Source of the DNA: Desulfoplanes formicivorans | GTDB lineage: Bacteria > Desulfobacterota > Desulfovibrionia > Desulfovibrionales > Desulfomicrobiaceae | Length of the DNA stretch: 64,000 nucleotides | Assembly: GCF_001748225.1 (NCBI RefSeq) | Contig: NZ_BDFE01000009.1 | Coordinates: 124,001 to 188,000, forward strand | Reading direction: 5' to 3' | In this document: positions 46,910 through 55,096 of the stretch, piece after piece | Layout: every line of letters starts with the position of its first letter | Position numbering within the stretch: position 1 is the stretch's first letter | The notes under the pieces: model-generated | Database searches by the model: none | What the model was told of the DNA's origin: nothing | What the model saw: only the letters and a program-made list of their open reading frames with translations | Position numbers and translations under genes: made by a program

Positions 46910-47482
46910 TTATTCTGTGATACCCTCATCTTCCGTCACAACCATATCCACCGGCTTGTCCCACGGGTCATGGGGGAGCTGGTCCATGATCTGGCAGGCA
47001 AAGGCCAGACCGATGATCAAAGCTTTGTCCATGGGGTGGCGGGCAAAAAATCGGTCGTAGTAGCCGCCTCCGTAGCCGATGCGAAAGCCGTGTCGGTCAA
47101 ATCCCACGCCCGGCACAAGGACGATGTCGGCACTGGGTTCGCGCATGAGCAGACATTGGTCCGGGTCGGGTTCCGGGATGTTGTAGGCCCCGGGGACCAG
47201 TTGATCCTTGTTCCTGACCTGGAAAAAATCCATACACCCGGGTTCTTGTTTGCGACAGCAGGGCAAGAACACCTGCACATGGCGACGCATGCAATCCTCG
47301 AAAAAGGGCCAGGTATCCACCTCGCCGTTGACCGGAAGATACAGGAGCATGGACCTGGCATGCTGCCATGCCTCAAGGCGGGTGATCCTGCGGAGGATGC
47401 GTTCGTTGGCCGCTAACCTGGCATCTCTGGACATGGCCTTGCGGCATTGAAGAAGTCGGGAACGGATGGTTGATTTGTCCAT
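46910..47482 (-). CDS. 5-formyltetrahydrofolate cyclo-ligase
   Basis: A protein of 190 aa, family length. It converts 5-formyl-THF to 5,10-methenyl-THF using ATP. The substrate-binding motif RIGYGGGYYDRFF is near residue 135 with PGVGFDRHG before it, and basic residues at the N-terminus fit the ATP site. In gammaproteobacteria this gene lies by 6S RNA, but I could not support one here. Confidence 0.92.
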   Translation of the reverse strand: MDKSTIRSRLLQCRKAMSRDARLAANERILRRITRLEAWQHARSMLLYLPVNGEVDTWPFFEDCMRRHVQVFLPCCRKQEPGCMDFFQVRNKDQLVPGAYNIPEPDPDQCLLMREPSADIVLVPGVGFDRHGFRIGYGGGYYDRFFARHPMDKALIIGLAFACQIMDQLPHDPWDKPVDMVVTEDEGITE

Positions 47483-47677
47483 GGCAAGTGGCGTAAGGGA
47501 TCAATGGTTGGCATGTCTGACTGCCCTGGTGGCTGGTCCGTGGCGGACATGGAGATTCGTCAGGCGAGCATTCCTGTCCGGTCAGTCGGCAGAGCATGAT
47601 GGTGAACTGAAAAAACAACAACGCATGTGAATATGGACAAGGGACGACCATATGCGCGGACACAAAGGAGCAAGTCC

Positions 47678-48361
47678 ATGGATACCGGGAAAATTTGGAT
47701 CGCCCTGGGCGACATTCACGAAAATCTGACGTACCTGCCCGGGATCTCCCAGCTTGACAGAGCCCAGCATGTCCTGATCTCGGGGGATCTTACCAATTGT
47801 GGAGACAGAAGAAAAGCCGCAGGGATCATCAACAAAATCAAGGAGTACAACCTCCGTGTGCTGGCCCAGATCGGAAATATGGACCTGGCCGATGTGGATC
47901 GGTTTTTCACGGAACAGGGGATAAATACCCATGGGCGGGCCGTGGACCTGGGATACGGTGTCTGGCTCATCGGTCTGGGGTATTCCCTGCCCACGCCCTT
48001 TCATACTCCGTCTGAACAAACAGAAGAGGTCTTCAAGGAGTGGCTGGATCAGGCCCATGCCTCCTGTGGCGAGTACGAGCATCTGATCCTCATGTCCCAT
48101 AATCCGCCCATGGACACGGCCACGGACAAAATCACCTCCGGAATGCATGTGGGCAGCCGATCGGTTCGGGATTTTATTGCACGGGTGCAGCCTGATGTCT
48201 GCATAACCGGGCACATCCATGAATCCAGGGGCATGGATCGTATTGGTGATACCGTCATTGTCAATCCGGGAAGTTTTGCCGCTGGCGGGTATGTGCTTGT
48301 GGAAAAGCATGAGGGGGACATGCAGGTTCGATTGGAACAGGCTGTCCAGCAAACAGAATAA
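47678..48361 (+). CDS. Calcineurin-like metallophosphoesterase
   Basis: A protein of 227 aa. The metal-binding motifs appear in order: LGDIHEN, ISGDLTN, IGNMDLAD (variant of GNHD), LMSHNPP and ITGHIHES. The N/D variation in the third motif is common in this group. The ATG at 47678 follows AAAGGAG. Substrate unknown. It starts a short operon with the exonuclease III gene, 14 nt apart. Confidence 0.85.
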   Translation: MDTGKIWIALGDIHENLTYLPGISQLDRAQHVLISGDLTNCGDRRKAAGIINKIKEYNLRVLAQIGNMDLADVDRFFTEQGINTHGRAVDLGYGVWLIGLGYSLPTPFHTPSEQTEEVFKEWLDQAHASCGEYEHLILMSHNPPMDTATDKITSGMHVGSRSVRDFIARVQPDVCITGHIHESRGMDRIGDTVIVNPGSFAAGGYVLVEKHEGDMQVRLEQAVQQTE

Positions 48362-48375
48362 CCAGCAGGAGCACC

Positions 48376-49143
48376 ATGAAACTGTATTCGTGGAATGTGA
48401 ACGGAATCAGGGCGGCCATGAAAAAGGGGTTCTGGGATTGGTTTCGCCAGGCCGACGCCGATGTGGTGGGCATTCAGGAAACCAAGGCCAGGGAAGATCA
48501 GCTTGAGCCCCAGGAGCGATCCCCTGAAGGGTATGATGCCATCTGGAATGCCTCCAAGGTCAAGAAAGGGTATTCGGGCACGGCCTGTCTGTACCGCATC
48601 AAGCCCCTTTCGGTGAGCACCGGGTTTCCGGATGGCAGCTTCAAGGGAGAAGGGCGGCTCATTCTCCTTGAATATCCCGGATTCTATCTTTTTAACATCT
48701 ATTTTCCCAACGGGCAGTCCAGTGAGGAGCGTCTGGAGTTCAAAATGGGCTATTACGACGCCTTTCTCGCCTATGCCCAGGAACTGAGGAAGACCAAGCC
48801 CATTGTGGTGTTCGGAGATTTCAACACCGCCCACAAGGAGATTGACCTGAAAAATCCCAAGGCCAACGCCAAACGGTCCGGGTTTCTTCCTTGCGAGCGG
48901 GCCTGGATCGATCGGTTCATCCAGCACGGGTATGTGGATACCTTTCGCATGTTCAACCAGGAGCCGGGGCATTATTCGTGGTGGAGCTACCGGTTCAATG
49001 CCCGCAAGAACAATGCAGGATGGCGGATTGATTACTTTTTCGTGTCCGAGGAACTGCGGGACAAGGTCAAGAGGGCCTGGATCGAACCCCAGGTCATGGG
49101 GTCGGACCATTGTCCCATTGGTCTGGAGTTGGACGTGACCTAG
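48376..49143 (+). CDS. xthA: Exodeoxyribonuclease III
   Basis: A protein of 255 aa with the EEP nuclease fold. WNVNGIRAAMKKG, the metal-binding Glu in IQETKAR, FGDFNTAHKEIDL, and the terminal GSDHCPIGLELD are all intact. It cleaves AP sites and trims 3' ends in base excision repair. It is cotranscribed with the phosphoesterase and ends at a T-rich terminator. Confidence 0.95.
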   Translation: MKLYSWNVNGIRAAMKKGFWDWFRQADADVVGIQETKAREDQLEPQERSPEGYDAIWNASKVKKGYSGTACLYRIKPLSVSTGFPDGSFKGEGRLILLEYPGFYLFNIYFPNGQSSEERLEFKMGYYDAFLAYAQELRKTKPIVVFGDFNTAHKEIDLKNPKANAKRSGFLPCERAWIDRFIQHGYVDTFRMFNQEPGHYSWWSYRFNARKNNAGWRIDYFFVSEELRDKVKRAWIEPQVMGSDHCPIGLELDVT

Positions 49144-49170
49144 GTATATACTTTTTCTTCATGCGTGGCT

Positions 49171-49205
49171 GGTCCATGGTGCGGTTGCATCATGGACCTT
49201 TTTTT
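49171..49205 (+). terminator. Rho-independent terminator after xthA
   Basis: An 8-bp stem (GGTCCATG with CATGGACC) and 12-nt loop are followed by seven T. Confidence 0.85.
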
Positions 49206-49247
49206 GGCTCGAACGGCAGGAAAAAGCTCCCGGTCACCCAGGGGCCA

Positions 49248-50537
49248 TCAGGACATCCACTGCAGCAGGAAAAAAAGCATGGTGCCCAGAAACGCAAACA
49301 GCAAACAGGGAGGCACCAGCCTTCTCCAGGTGGCGGCCAGTTCGGTATGAAAGAACTGGCAGGTAAGGATGAAACAGATGTGGATGGGGGAGATCATCAC
49401 CCCGGTGAATCCGGCAAAGGAGGCCAGGACGATATAGGGAATCATCTGGCCTTGCATGCCAAGGGTGTTTAAAAGCCCCAGAAGAAGGGGAAAGGTCGAG
49501 CCCACAAAGGCCACGTTGATGCCGGCAATGGCCCCGACCAGAAAGGGGAGAAAGACTGATGCCGCGAACAGGGCCGCATCTCCGCCGGCGGCCCGGGCCA
49601 TGGCCTCGACAACCTGCGCGGCTTCCATGATTTCCTTGAAGATGAAGACCGAGGCCACCACCAGGAGCATGTCCCGAAGGCTTTTCTTGGTCAGGACCTG
49701 GATGAGGAAGGCCCGGCCGAGATGGTTCTGGACCATGATGCATGCCACGGATGCAATGAGGGCGGTGATCACGCCCAGCTCAAAGGGTACCTTCGGAGCC
49801 ATGATGGGGATGAGACTTTCAAGGCCCACAGCGCCGACAATGGCTACCAGAAGCGGAAGCCCCTGTACAAGGACCCTGCTCGGTGAGCGGTGTGTGTCCC
49901 GGGCAAAGGAGGAATGGGCATCCACCTTGAGAACGCCCGGGCGCAAAAAGAAGATCCATCCCGCACCAAGCATGAATATAATGGCCGGCCAGGTGCGGGA
50001 AATCAGGGCGCCAATGGGGATGTCCGCCAGGGCCACGGTCAGGATGACTCCCGGATACAGGGGCCACCCAAGCTCCCAGATGTGGCGGAACCAGTAGTTG
50101 ATCAGGGCCTTGTCCCGGCTGGAAATATGCAGATCCTCGGACACGGTTCCCACCATGGGGGCGGAGAAAACAGCCCCGCCGGGCATGGGCAAAAGGCCGA
50201 TAAGGGCGGGAAAGAAGATCAGTCGAAGCCGTGGGCTGGTCAGATAGCCGGCAAGAGCATCCATGAGCCGTTTGGACTGGCCGGAACGTTCCAGTGCGTC
50301 CGAGAGCATGAGGATCAGACCGACAATGGCCACCAGAAAGAGAAATTTGTCTCCCACAAGGGCCCTGGCTCCTGCCTGGCCGATGGTCATGGGAGCGATC
50401 CCGAAGAGAAGCCCCAGGACGATCCCTCCGGTCAGGATGGATACTCCCAGGGACAGTTTGAAGCGCATGCCGGCCAGCATGACGGCAAATGCAAGCAGAA
50501 CCTTGGCAAAGGGGATGATGGGGGCGATTGTGTCCAT
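49248..50537 (-). CDS. DUF401-family multi-spanning membrane protein
   Basis: A protein of 429 aa with about ten membrane helices. LLPMPGGAVFSAPMVG and ISPIHICFILTCQFF are typical of the DUF401 family, whose sequences resemble transporters of organic anions. The function is unknown. It lies downstream of the beta-hydroxyacid dehydrogenase on the same strand with a long hairpin between, so it may be part of the sulfonate-locus regulon. The ATG at 50537 starts the membrane region; the frame is open further upstream without support. Confidence 0.75.
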   Translation of the reverse strand: MDTIAPIIPFAKVLLAFAVMLAGMRFKLSLGVSILTGGIVLGLLFGIAPMTIGQAGARALVGDKFLFLVAIVGLILMLSDALERSGQSKRLMDALAGYLTSPRLRLIFFPALIGLLPMPGGAVFSAPMVGTVSEDLHISSRDKALINYWFRHIWELGWPLYPGVILTVALADIPIGALISRTWPAIIFMLGAGWIFFLRPGVLKVDAHSSFARDTHRSPSRVLVQGLPLLVAIVGAVGLESLIPIMAPKVPFELGVITALIASVACIMVQNHLGRAFLIQVLTKKSLRDMLLVVASVFIFKEIMEAAQVVEAMARAAGGDAALFAASVFLPFLVGAIAGINVAFVGSTFPLLLGLLNTLGMQGQMIPYIVLASFAGFTGVMISPIHICFILTCQFFHTELAATWRRLVPPCLLFAFLGTMLFFLLQWMS

Positions 50538-50605
50538 GTTTTTCCCGGTTTTGTGGTGAACAAGACAGGACGAGGTATCCCTTTTGGAAGCAAAAGAAAA
50601 TATCC

Positions 50606-50683
50606 AAAAACAGGCAACATGGTCCGAATTGGGGAAAGATACGGGTATGTGTTCCCGGGAAAGCGGGCATGTTGCCTGTTTTT
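50606..50683. terminator. Long-loop hairpin between the dehydrogenase and DUF401 genes
   Basis: A 16-bp perfect stem (AAAAACAGGCAACATG and its complement at 50668-50683) encloses 46 nt. T5 runs end both strands, so it may terminate, attenuate, or regulate the DUF401 gene 69 nt further on. Confidence 0.55.
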
Positions 50684-50761
50684 CGGGTTGTTTTCCGAAA
50701 GGATCCCGATCCTGAACCGGGCAGCCGGGCGTCCACGCTTTTGGGAACGCCATTCTCCCTG

Positions 50762-51613
50762 CTAGGTGATGATGTGGCGAACCCCGCAGCAGTCCTTGTC
50801 CCCATGGCCCGCCGCACTGGCCTCTTGAAACATGTTCAGGACCGTTTTCATGGTCGGGATGTCCATGGACCATGAATCAGCCATTTCGCATCCCAGGCGG
50901 ACATCTTTGAGGGCCAGGTCCAGGCCGAATCGACTTCTGTCATCCTCTGCCGCGATCCAGGGTCCGCGCACATCCAGCTGAAAGCTTCGGGCTCCGGTAT
51001 CCTGGAGCAGTTCAATGGCTTTCTCCATGTCCAGGCCCGCCTTGTGCAGCACCTGCAGTCCCTCGCACAGGACCACCAGATTGGCCATGCCGATCATGTT
51101 GCTCACAAGTTTGATGGCGCAGGCCGCATCCACGGTTCCCAGGTAGTGGACCGGAGAGCCCATGACCGGCCACAGGGCAGCAAGACGTTCAAAGCACGCC
51201 TTGCTGCCGCCTATGAACATGGGTTCCTGGGCTTTTGCCGCATGGTCAGGCGTTTTTCCCAGGGTGCATTGTAAAAATTCGATTTCCTGCCGGAGGGCTG
51301 CTGCTTCCAGCCGGTGGGAGGTACCGGGATCAATAGTGCTCATGTCAATATATATGGATCCGGGGGCCATGCTGGCCAACAAGCCCTTGGGACCCGTCAT
51401 GACGGTTTCCACGTCCCGTGGCAGGGGAAGGCAGGTGAGCACCACCTCACACGGGGCCAGGTCCCGGAGATTGCGGGTTCTGGACGCCGAAGGGGCGGCA
51501 GGTGGGGTGGAATGATCTCGTCTTTGAAATATGATCACGTCATGGCCGGCTCTGGCAAGATTGCCGGCAATGGGTCCTCCCATTTTGCCTGTTCCGATGC
51601 ATCCTATGCGCAT
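50762..51613 (-). CDS. Beta-hydroxyacid dehydrogenase family reductase, possibly sulfoaldehyde-specific
   Basis: A protein of 283 aa. The NAD(P)-binding motif GCIGTGKMGGPIAGNLARAG starts the chain and the catalytic Lys168/Asn172 pair (AIKLVSN) is intact. The substrate loop reads LGKTPDHAAKA, with Gly119-Lys120-Thr121, and Arg31 follows the first strand. As I recall, sulfolactaldehyde reductase YihU binds sulfonate with Arg31 and a Gly-Arg-Thr at 122-124, so the fit suggests a sulfonated aldehyde. A strong AGGAGGAAGGAG site precedes the start at 51613 and a good sigma-54 promoter lies upstream. The alternative is an ordinary 3-hydroxyisobutyrate or succinic semialdehyde enzyme. Confidence 0.75.
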   Translation of the reverse strand: MRIGCIGTGKMGGPIAGNLARAGHDVIIFQRRDHSTPPAAPSASRTRNLRDLAPCEVVLTCLPLPRDVETVMTGPKGLLASMAPGSIYIDMSTIDPGTSHRLEAAALRQEIEFLQCTLGKTPDHAAKAQEPMFIGGSKACFERLAALWPVMGSPVHYLGTVDAACAIKLVSNMIGMANLVVLCEGLQVLHKAGLDMEKAIELLQDTGARSFQLDVRGPWIAAEDDRSRFGLDLALKDVRLGCEMADSWSMDIPTMKTVLNMFQEASAAGHGDKDCCGVRHIIT

Positions 51614-51677
51614 TGCTCCTTCCTCCTGGTTTGTCTGCGAATGTTCCTTGAAGTGGGGTGATTGGTGGGAGCAGGTA

Positions 51678-51693
51678 AGCAAGGCGGGTGCCA
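51678..51693 (-). promoter_or_regulatory. Sigma-54 promoter for the dehydrogenase gene
   Basis: On the minus strand TGGCACCCGCCTTGCT matches the consensus TGGCACG-N4-TTGCW with one change outside the core. It predicts a leader of about 50 nt before the ATG at 51613. Confidence 0.7.
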
Positions 51694-51729
51694 TGAAGAT
51701 GGGGCTTCCTGATGTCTGTCATTCATGTC

Positions 51730-51745
51730 GGGCATCTTTTTTGCT
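51730..51745 (+). promoter_or_regulatory. Weaker sigma-54 promoter candidate for the amidohydrolase gene
   Basis: GGGCATCTTTTTTGCT keeps GG and GC at the required spacing, but the -24 box is poor outside GGCA. It faces away from the dehydrogenase promoter. Confidence 0.4.
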
Positions 51746-51843
51746 TGGCCGTTTCCCCTGGCGCTCGTTCCCCTGTTGGCCACGCGATTCAAGGCCCTGC
51801 GGGAGAATTCCCCTTTTTTGCAGAACACTAGAAGGAGCTTGAC

Positions 51844-52674
51844 ATGAAGGTCATTGATTTTCGCTTCCGTCCCAATACCCAGGCCACCATTGACGGTTTC
51901 ACGAACAGTACCATGTTCAAGGGAATGTTCGAAAAGATCGATCTCTCGCACATGAAGGCGCAGACCGTGCCCGAAGTTGTGGAAGATCTGAAGAAGCACA
52001 ATGTGGTCAAGGCCGTGATTACCGGCCGTGATTGTGAGTCCACCTATGATGCCGCATCCAATAACGCGGGCGTGGTCGACTTTGTTCAGAGTTTTCCGGA
52101 GATATTTCTCGGGTTTGTGGGCCTTGACCCCCACAAGGGCATGAAGGCCGTTGGCGAACTTCAGGAGAGCGTGGAATCCTTGGGCATGCACGGCGCTTCC
52201 ATTGATCCCTATCTGGCCAGGATTCCTGCCAATGATGCCAGATATTATCCCCTGTATGCCAAGTGCTGCGAGCTGGGCGTACCCATGGTCATTTCCACAG
52301 GTCCTGCCACCCTGGTGCCCAATGCGGTTATGGAACATGCCGCACCCCGGTATATTGATTATGTGGCCCGTGATTTTCCGGATCTCAAAATCATCATCAG
52401 CCATGGCGGCTACCCCTGGGTCAACGAGGCCATTATTGTTACCGAACGAAATCGCAACGTGTACATGGAACTTTCCGAGTACGAACACCATCCGGGAGCC
52501 GAGGCCTATGTCCAGGCGGCCAACACGATCATTCCGGACAAGATCCTCTTTGCCAGTGCCCATCCGGGCGTGGATTTCAGGCAGGCCATGAATCTGTATA
52601 ACGAACTCCCCTTTGCCGCCAATGTGCGCGAGAATATCATGTACAACAATGCAGCCAGGGTTCTGGGGCTCTGA
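51844..52674 (+). CDS. Amidohydrolase-family (Amidohydro_2) protein
   Basis: A protein of 276 aa. A TIM-barrel metal hydrolase pattern is seen: DFRFRPN in the place of the usual N-terminal metal motif, IISHGGYPWV with the metal-site His, and LFASAHPGVDF (usually GSDxP) at the end. The metal site therefore looks altered: HxH is replaced by FRF and the Asp motif by AHPG. It may be a decarboxylase, lactonase-like enzyme or an inactive relative. It is divergent from the dehydrogenase gene and next to the TRAP operon. AAGGAG precedes the ATG and a terminator follows. Confidence 0.75.
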   Translation: MKVIDFRFRPNTQATIDGFTNSTMFKGMFEKIDLSHMKAQTVPEVVEDLKKHNVVKAVITGRDCESTYDAASNNAGVVDFVQSFPEIFLGFVGLDPHKGMKAVGELQESVESLGMHGASIDPYLARIPANDARYYPLYAKCCELGVPMVISTGPATLVPNAVMEHAAPRYIDYVARDFPDLKIIISHGGYPWVNEAIIVTERNRNVYMELSEYEHHPGAEAYVQAANTIIPDKILFASAHPGVDFRQAMNLYNELPFAANVRENIMYNNAARVLGL

Positions 52675-52720
52675 TTCCAGCAATAATGATTCCCCGAGGC
52701 GAGCATTCGTCATTGTCAGG

Positions 52721-52750
52721 CCGGGAGCTCATGGGAGTTCCCGGTTTTTT
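52721..52750 (+). terminator. Terminator after the amidohydrolase gene
   Basis: A 10-bp stem (CCGGGAGCTC with GAGTTCCCGG, one G-U pair) with an ATGG loop is followed by six T. Confidence 0.85.
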
Positions 52751-53009
52751 GTTGTCCTGACGGCTGCAGGCATGCTGTTGTCAGAAACCGGTGCGGCCTT
52801 GGGCCGCGTACGTGCTGCAACCCATGGGAAAAACAGACCGGATTTCGGGACATCCCCGCGTCCGCATGGTCATCTTTGCCCGCAGGTACGGGGTGTGACG
52901 GGAGTAAAAATTTTGATATTCCCTTTATTTCAGGTGGGATATGGCGTTATGTCTCCAGGATGTGAAATGTGTTGCGCTCTGGCCGCGAACCCCTTAAGGC
53001 TACATGCTC

Positions 53010-53025
53010 GTTGCATAGGGGCAAC
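53010..53025 (+). promoter_or_regulatory. Candidate activator-binding dyad, site 1
   Basis: GTTGCATAGGGGCAAC is an inverted repeat (GTTGC / GCAAC) about 200 nt upstream of the dctP -24 box. Confidence 0.45.
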
Positions 53026-53105
53026 GGGCTGTGCGCAAATGCAATGCTTTTCGGGGTGCGCGAATGCGTGACAGGGCTGGGCATGCGTATGATTCCCGGA
53101 TTTGT

Positions 53106-53121
53106 GTTGCATGGGTGCACG
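53106..53121 (+). promoter_or_regulatory. Candidate activator-binding dyad, site 2
   Basis: GTTGCATGGGTGCACG keeps the left half GTTGCAT and a weaker right half, about 107 nt upstream of the dctP -24 box, a typical enhancer distance. Confidence 0.4.
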
Positions 53122-53227
53122 GATGTTCGTGGTTGAATGCACGGTTTGGGGGCCCATCTTTCCCCGGATCAATCACGATCTTGCGTTTTTTTTCTCAATC
53201 TCCCGGCAATGCAAGTACTTGTCGTGC

Positions 53228-53243
53228 TGGCATTTGTCTTGCT
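53228..53243 (+). promoter_or_regulatory. Sigma-54 promoter for dctPQM
   Basis: TGGCATTTGTCTTGCT has TGGCA and TTGCT at exact -24/-12 spacing. It predicts a transcript start near 53254. Confidence 0.65.
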
Positions 53244-53529
53244 AGCTCGCCAGACATTGTTTTGATATGTTGCAAATTTCACAAGAAATGAGCTCCATTT
53301 GCAAGACTTCACGTACAGCCACGTATCCGCAAAGCACAAGATGGTATCGACGCCTTGATGATGCGGTCTGGTTGTACCCTGTCCCGTACGAGCCGCTGGG
53401 CCTTGAGGCGGGAATGTAGCACTCATGACATCGTGCATGGCTTCCATGCCATGGGCGCCAAATTCCGGGGCTGTCTGAACGACCGACAGGTTCCGGAATA
53501 GCAACCACCTTTTTACCTGGAGAGCAGAG

Positions 53530-54528
53530 ATGAAAAAAGCATGGGTCCTGTTTGTAGCAGCGCTGTTGATGACTGCCACGTCCGCGTTTGCTGCAGGATA
53601 CAAGAAAACGATGATTATGGCCGCAACTGCCAATCCAACCGGTAGCCTGCACGCCGTGGCTCTGGAAAAATTCAAGGAAATTATCGAAAGGGAATCCGGT
53701 GGCGATATCCGGGTCAATCTGTTTTTGGGCGGTTCCATGGGCAGCGAGCAGGCCAATGTCAAGCAGCTCAGAAACGGCGAGATCCATGCGGCTGTTCTGG
53801 CCAACGGCAACCTGACTCCTTTTGCCCCGGCAGCGACCATTGCCATTTTGCCCTACCTTTTCCCCAAAAACGACGATGCCTATGCCTTGCTGGGCAATGA
53901 GCAGTTCGTGGCCGATCTGGGTGACGTGGTGGCCACCCAGAGCCAGACCCGTCCCCTGGGCTGGCTCATTGGCGGATACCGCGTGCTGACCAATTCCCAA
54001 AAGCCCATTACCACCATTGACGATCTTCAGGGACTCAAGATCCGTGTTCCCAAGGTTCGCATTCAGCTTGATTCGTTTCGTTCCTGGGGCGTGGAGCCCC
54101 ACCCCCTGGCCTGGTCCGAGACCTTCAATGCCCTGCAGCAGGGTGTTGCCGATGGTCAGGAAAATCCCCATTCCATCAACCAGGACCAGAAGTTCTGGGA
54201 GGTCCAGAAGTACATCACGGATCTGCATTACATGCTTTGGGTCGGTCCCTTGCTGGTTTCCGACAAATGGTTCCAGAGACTGCCCGAGAATACCAAGGCC
54301 CTGGTGCAGAAGGCTGCTACCGAGGCCTGTGAATACGAGTGGGAATGGGTTGCCGAGCAGAATCAGAAGGCCCTGGACAATTGTCTCAAGCACGGCATGG
54401 TCTTTGACAAACTCGCTGATGAGGAAGTTTGGATGAGCAAGGCCCGCGGCTTGTGGCCGGACTATTACGAGGCCGTGGGTGGCAAGGAAAGAATTGACAG
54501 GGCCCTGGAGATCATGGGCCAGGAATAG
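53530..54528 (+). CDS. dctP: TRAP transporter periplasmic solute-binding protein (DctP), candidate sulfonate binder
   Basis: A protein of 332 aa. The signal peptide (MKKAWVLFVAALLMTATSAFA) is cleaved after AFA. The DctP core includes KIRVPKVRIQLDSFRSWGVEP and FNALQQGVADGQENP; the first Arg of the core normally pairs with the ligand's acid group. It would deliver isethionate or a similar sulfonate to DctQM, inferred from its position by islAB. A short hairpin and 58 nt separate it from dctQ, which may allow more DctP than membrane subunits. Confidence 0.92.
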   Translation: MKKAWVLFVAALLMTATSAFAAGYKKTMIMAATANPTGSLHAVALEKFKEIIERESGGDIRVNLFLGGSMGSEQANVKQLRNGEIHAAVLANGNLTPFAPAATIAILPYLFPKNDDAYALLGNEQFVADLGDVVATQSQTRPLGWLIGGYRVLTNSQKPITTIDDLQGLKIRVPKVRIQLDSFRSWGVEPHPLAWSETFNALQQGVADGQENPHSINQDQKFWEVQKYITDLHYMLWVGPLLVSDKWFQRLPENTKALVQKAATEACEYEWEWVAEQNQKALDNCLKHGMVFDKLADEEVWMSKARGLWPDYYEAVGGKERIDRALEIMGQE

Positions 54529-54542
54529 GATATTATCTTGGA

Positions 54543-54563
54543 CGGGTGGGCACGGCCCACCCG
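54543..54563 (+). terminator. Hairpin between dctP and dctQ
   Basis: A 9-bp stem (CGGGTGGGC with GCCCACCCG) and ACG loop followed by GCAATTTTC. It is probably a partial terminator or 3'-stabilising element favouring dctP. Confidence 0.55.
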
Positions 54564-54586
54564 CAATTTTCTACCCGGTATCGAGT

Positions 54587-55096
54587 ATGAATATGGTCAA
54601 AAAGTTTTTTACGCATTTTGAAGAAAACGTGTGTATCCTGTTTCTGGGGACCATGGTCATGGCCCTTACCCTGCAAGTGTTCATGCGTTTCGTTCTCAGT
54701 TCGTCTCTGGCCTGGACCGAAGAACTGTCCCGTTACAGCTTTATCTGGTCCGTTTACATGGGTGGAGTGCTGGCGGTCAAACACGGCCAACACGTCCGGA
54801 TCACGGCCCAGTTTCTGCTTCTTCCTCCCAAGGTCAGGGTCCTTATTCGCGTTTTCACGGATCTTTTGTGGATGGCAGCCAACTTTTTCATCGCCTATCA
54901 GTCCGGTCTGGTTCTTCAGGACGCTTTTGCCTTTCCCGAGGTTTCCCCCACCCTGGGCATTGTCAAAGGGTATGTGGAGGCTATGCTTCCGGCCAGCTTC
55001 CTGCTCATGAATGTGCGTCTGGTCATGCAGTACTGGGATCTGCTCAAAAACAATGATCTGATGAGCCTGGCACAAATCGGTGGAGGTGAGGCATAA
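54587..55096 (+). CDS. dctQ: TRAP transporter small membrane subunit (DctQ)
   Basis: A protein of 169 aa with four membrane helices. The family segment SLAWTEELSRYSFIWSVYMGG is intact. The ATG at 54587 is used because the membrane protein begins there; the frame is open upstream into unrelated codons. Its TAA shares one base with the ATG of dctM. Confidence 0.9.
   Translation: MNMVKKFFTHFEENVCILFLGTMVMALTLQVFMRFVLSSSLAWTEELSRYSFIWSVYMGGVLAVKHGQHVRITAQFLLLPPKVRVLIRVFTDLLWMAANFFIAYQSGLVLQDAFAFPEVSPTLGIVKGYVEAMLPASFLLMNVRLVMQYWDLLKNNDLMSLAQIGGGEA

Larger units (their letters stand above)
52675..53529. other. Long regulatory region upstream of dctP
   Basis: This 855-nt region has no convincing gene. 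It holds the amidohydrolase terminator (52721-52750), two dyads resembling an activator site (53010-53025 and 53106-53121), a sigma-54 promoter (53228-53243) and a leader of about 275 nt with a two-part hairpin at 53462-53499 (ATTCCGG/CCGGAAT outer, CTGTC/GACAG inner). Confidence 0.55.

Noticed and set aside
47483-47677. 6S RNA upstream of the 5-formyl-THF cyclo-ligase gene
   Set aside because: The position is suggestive from gammaproteobacteria, but I could not fold the region into a long rod with a central bubble.
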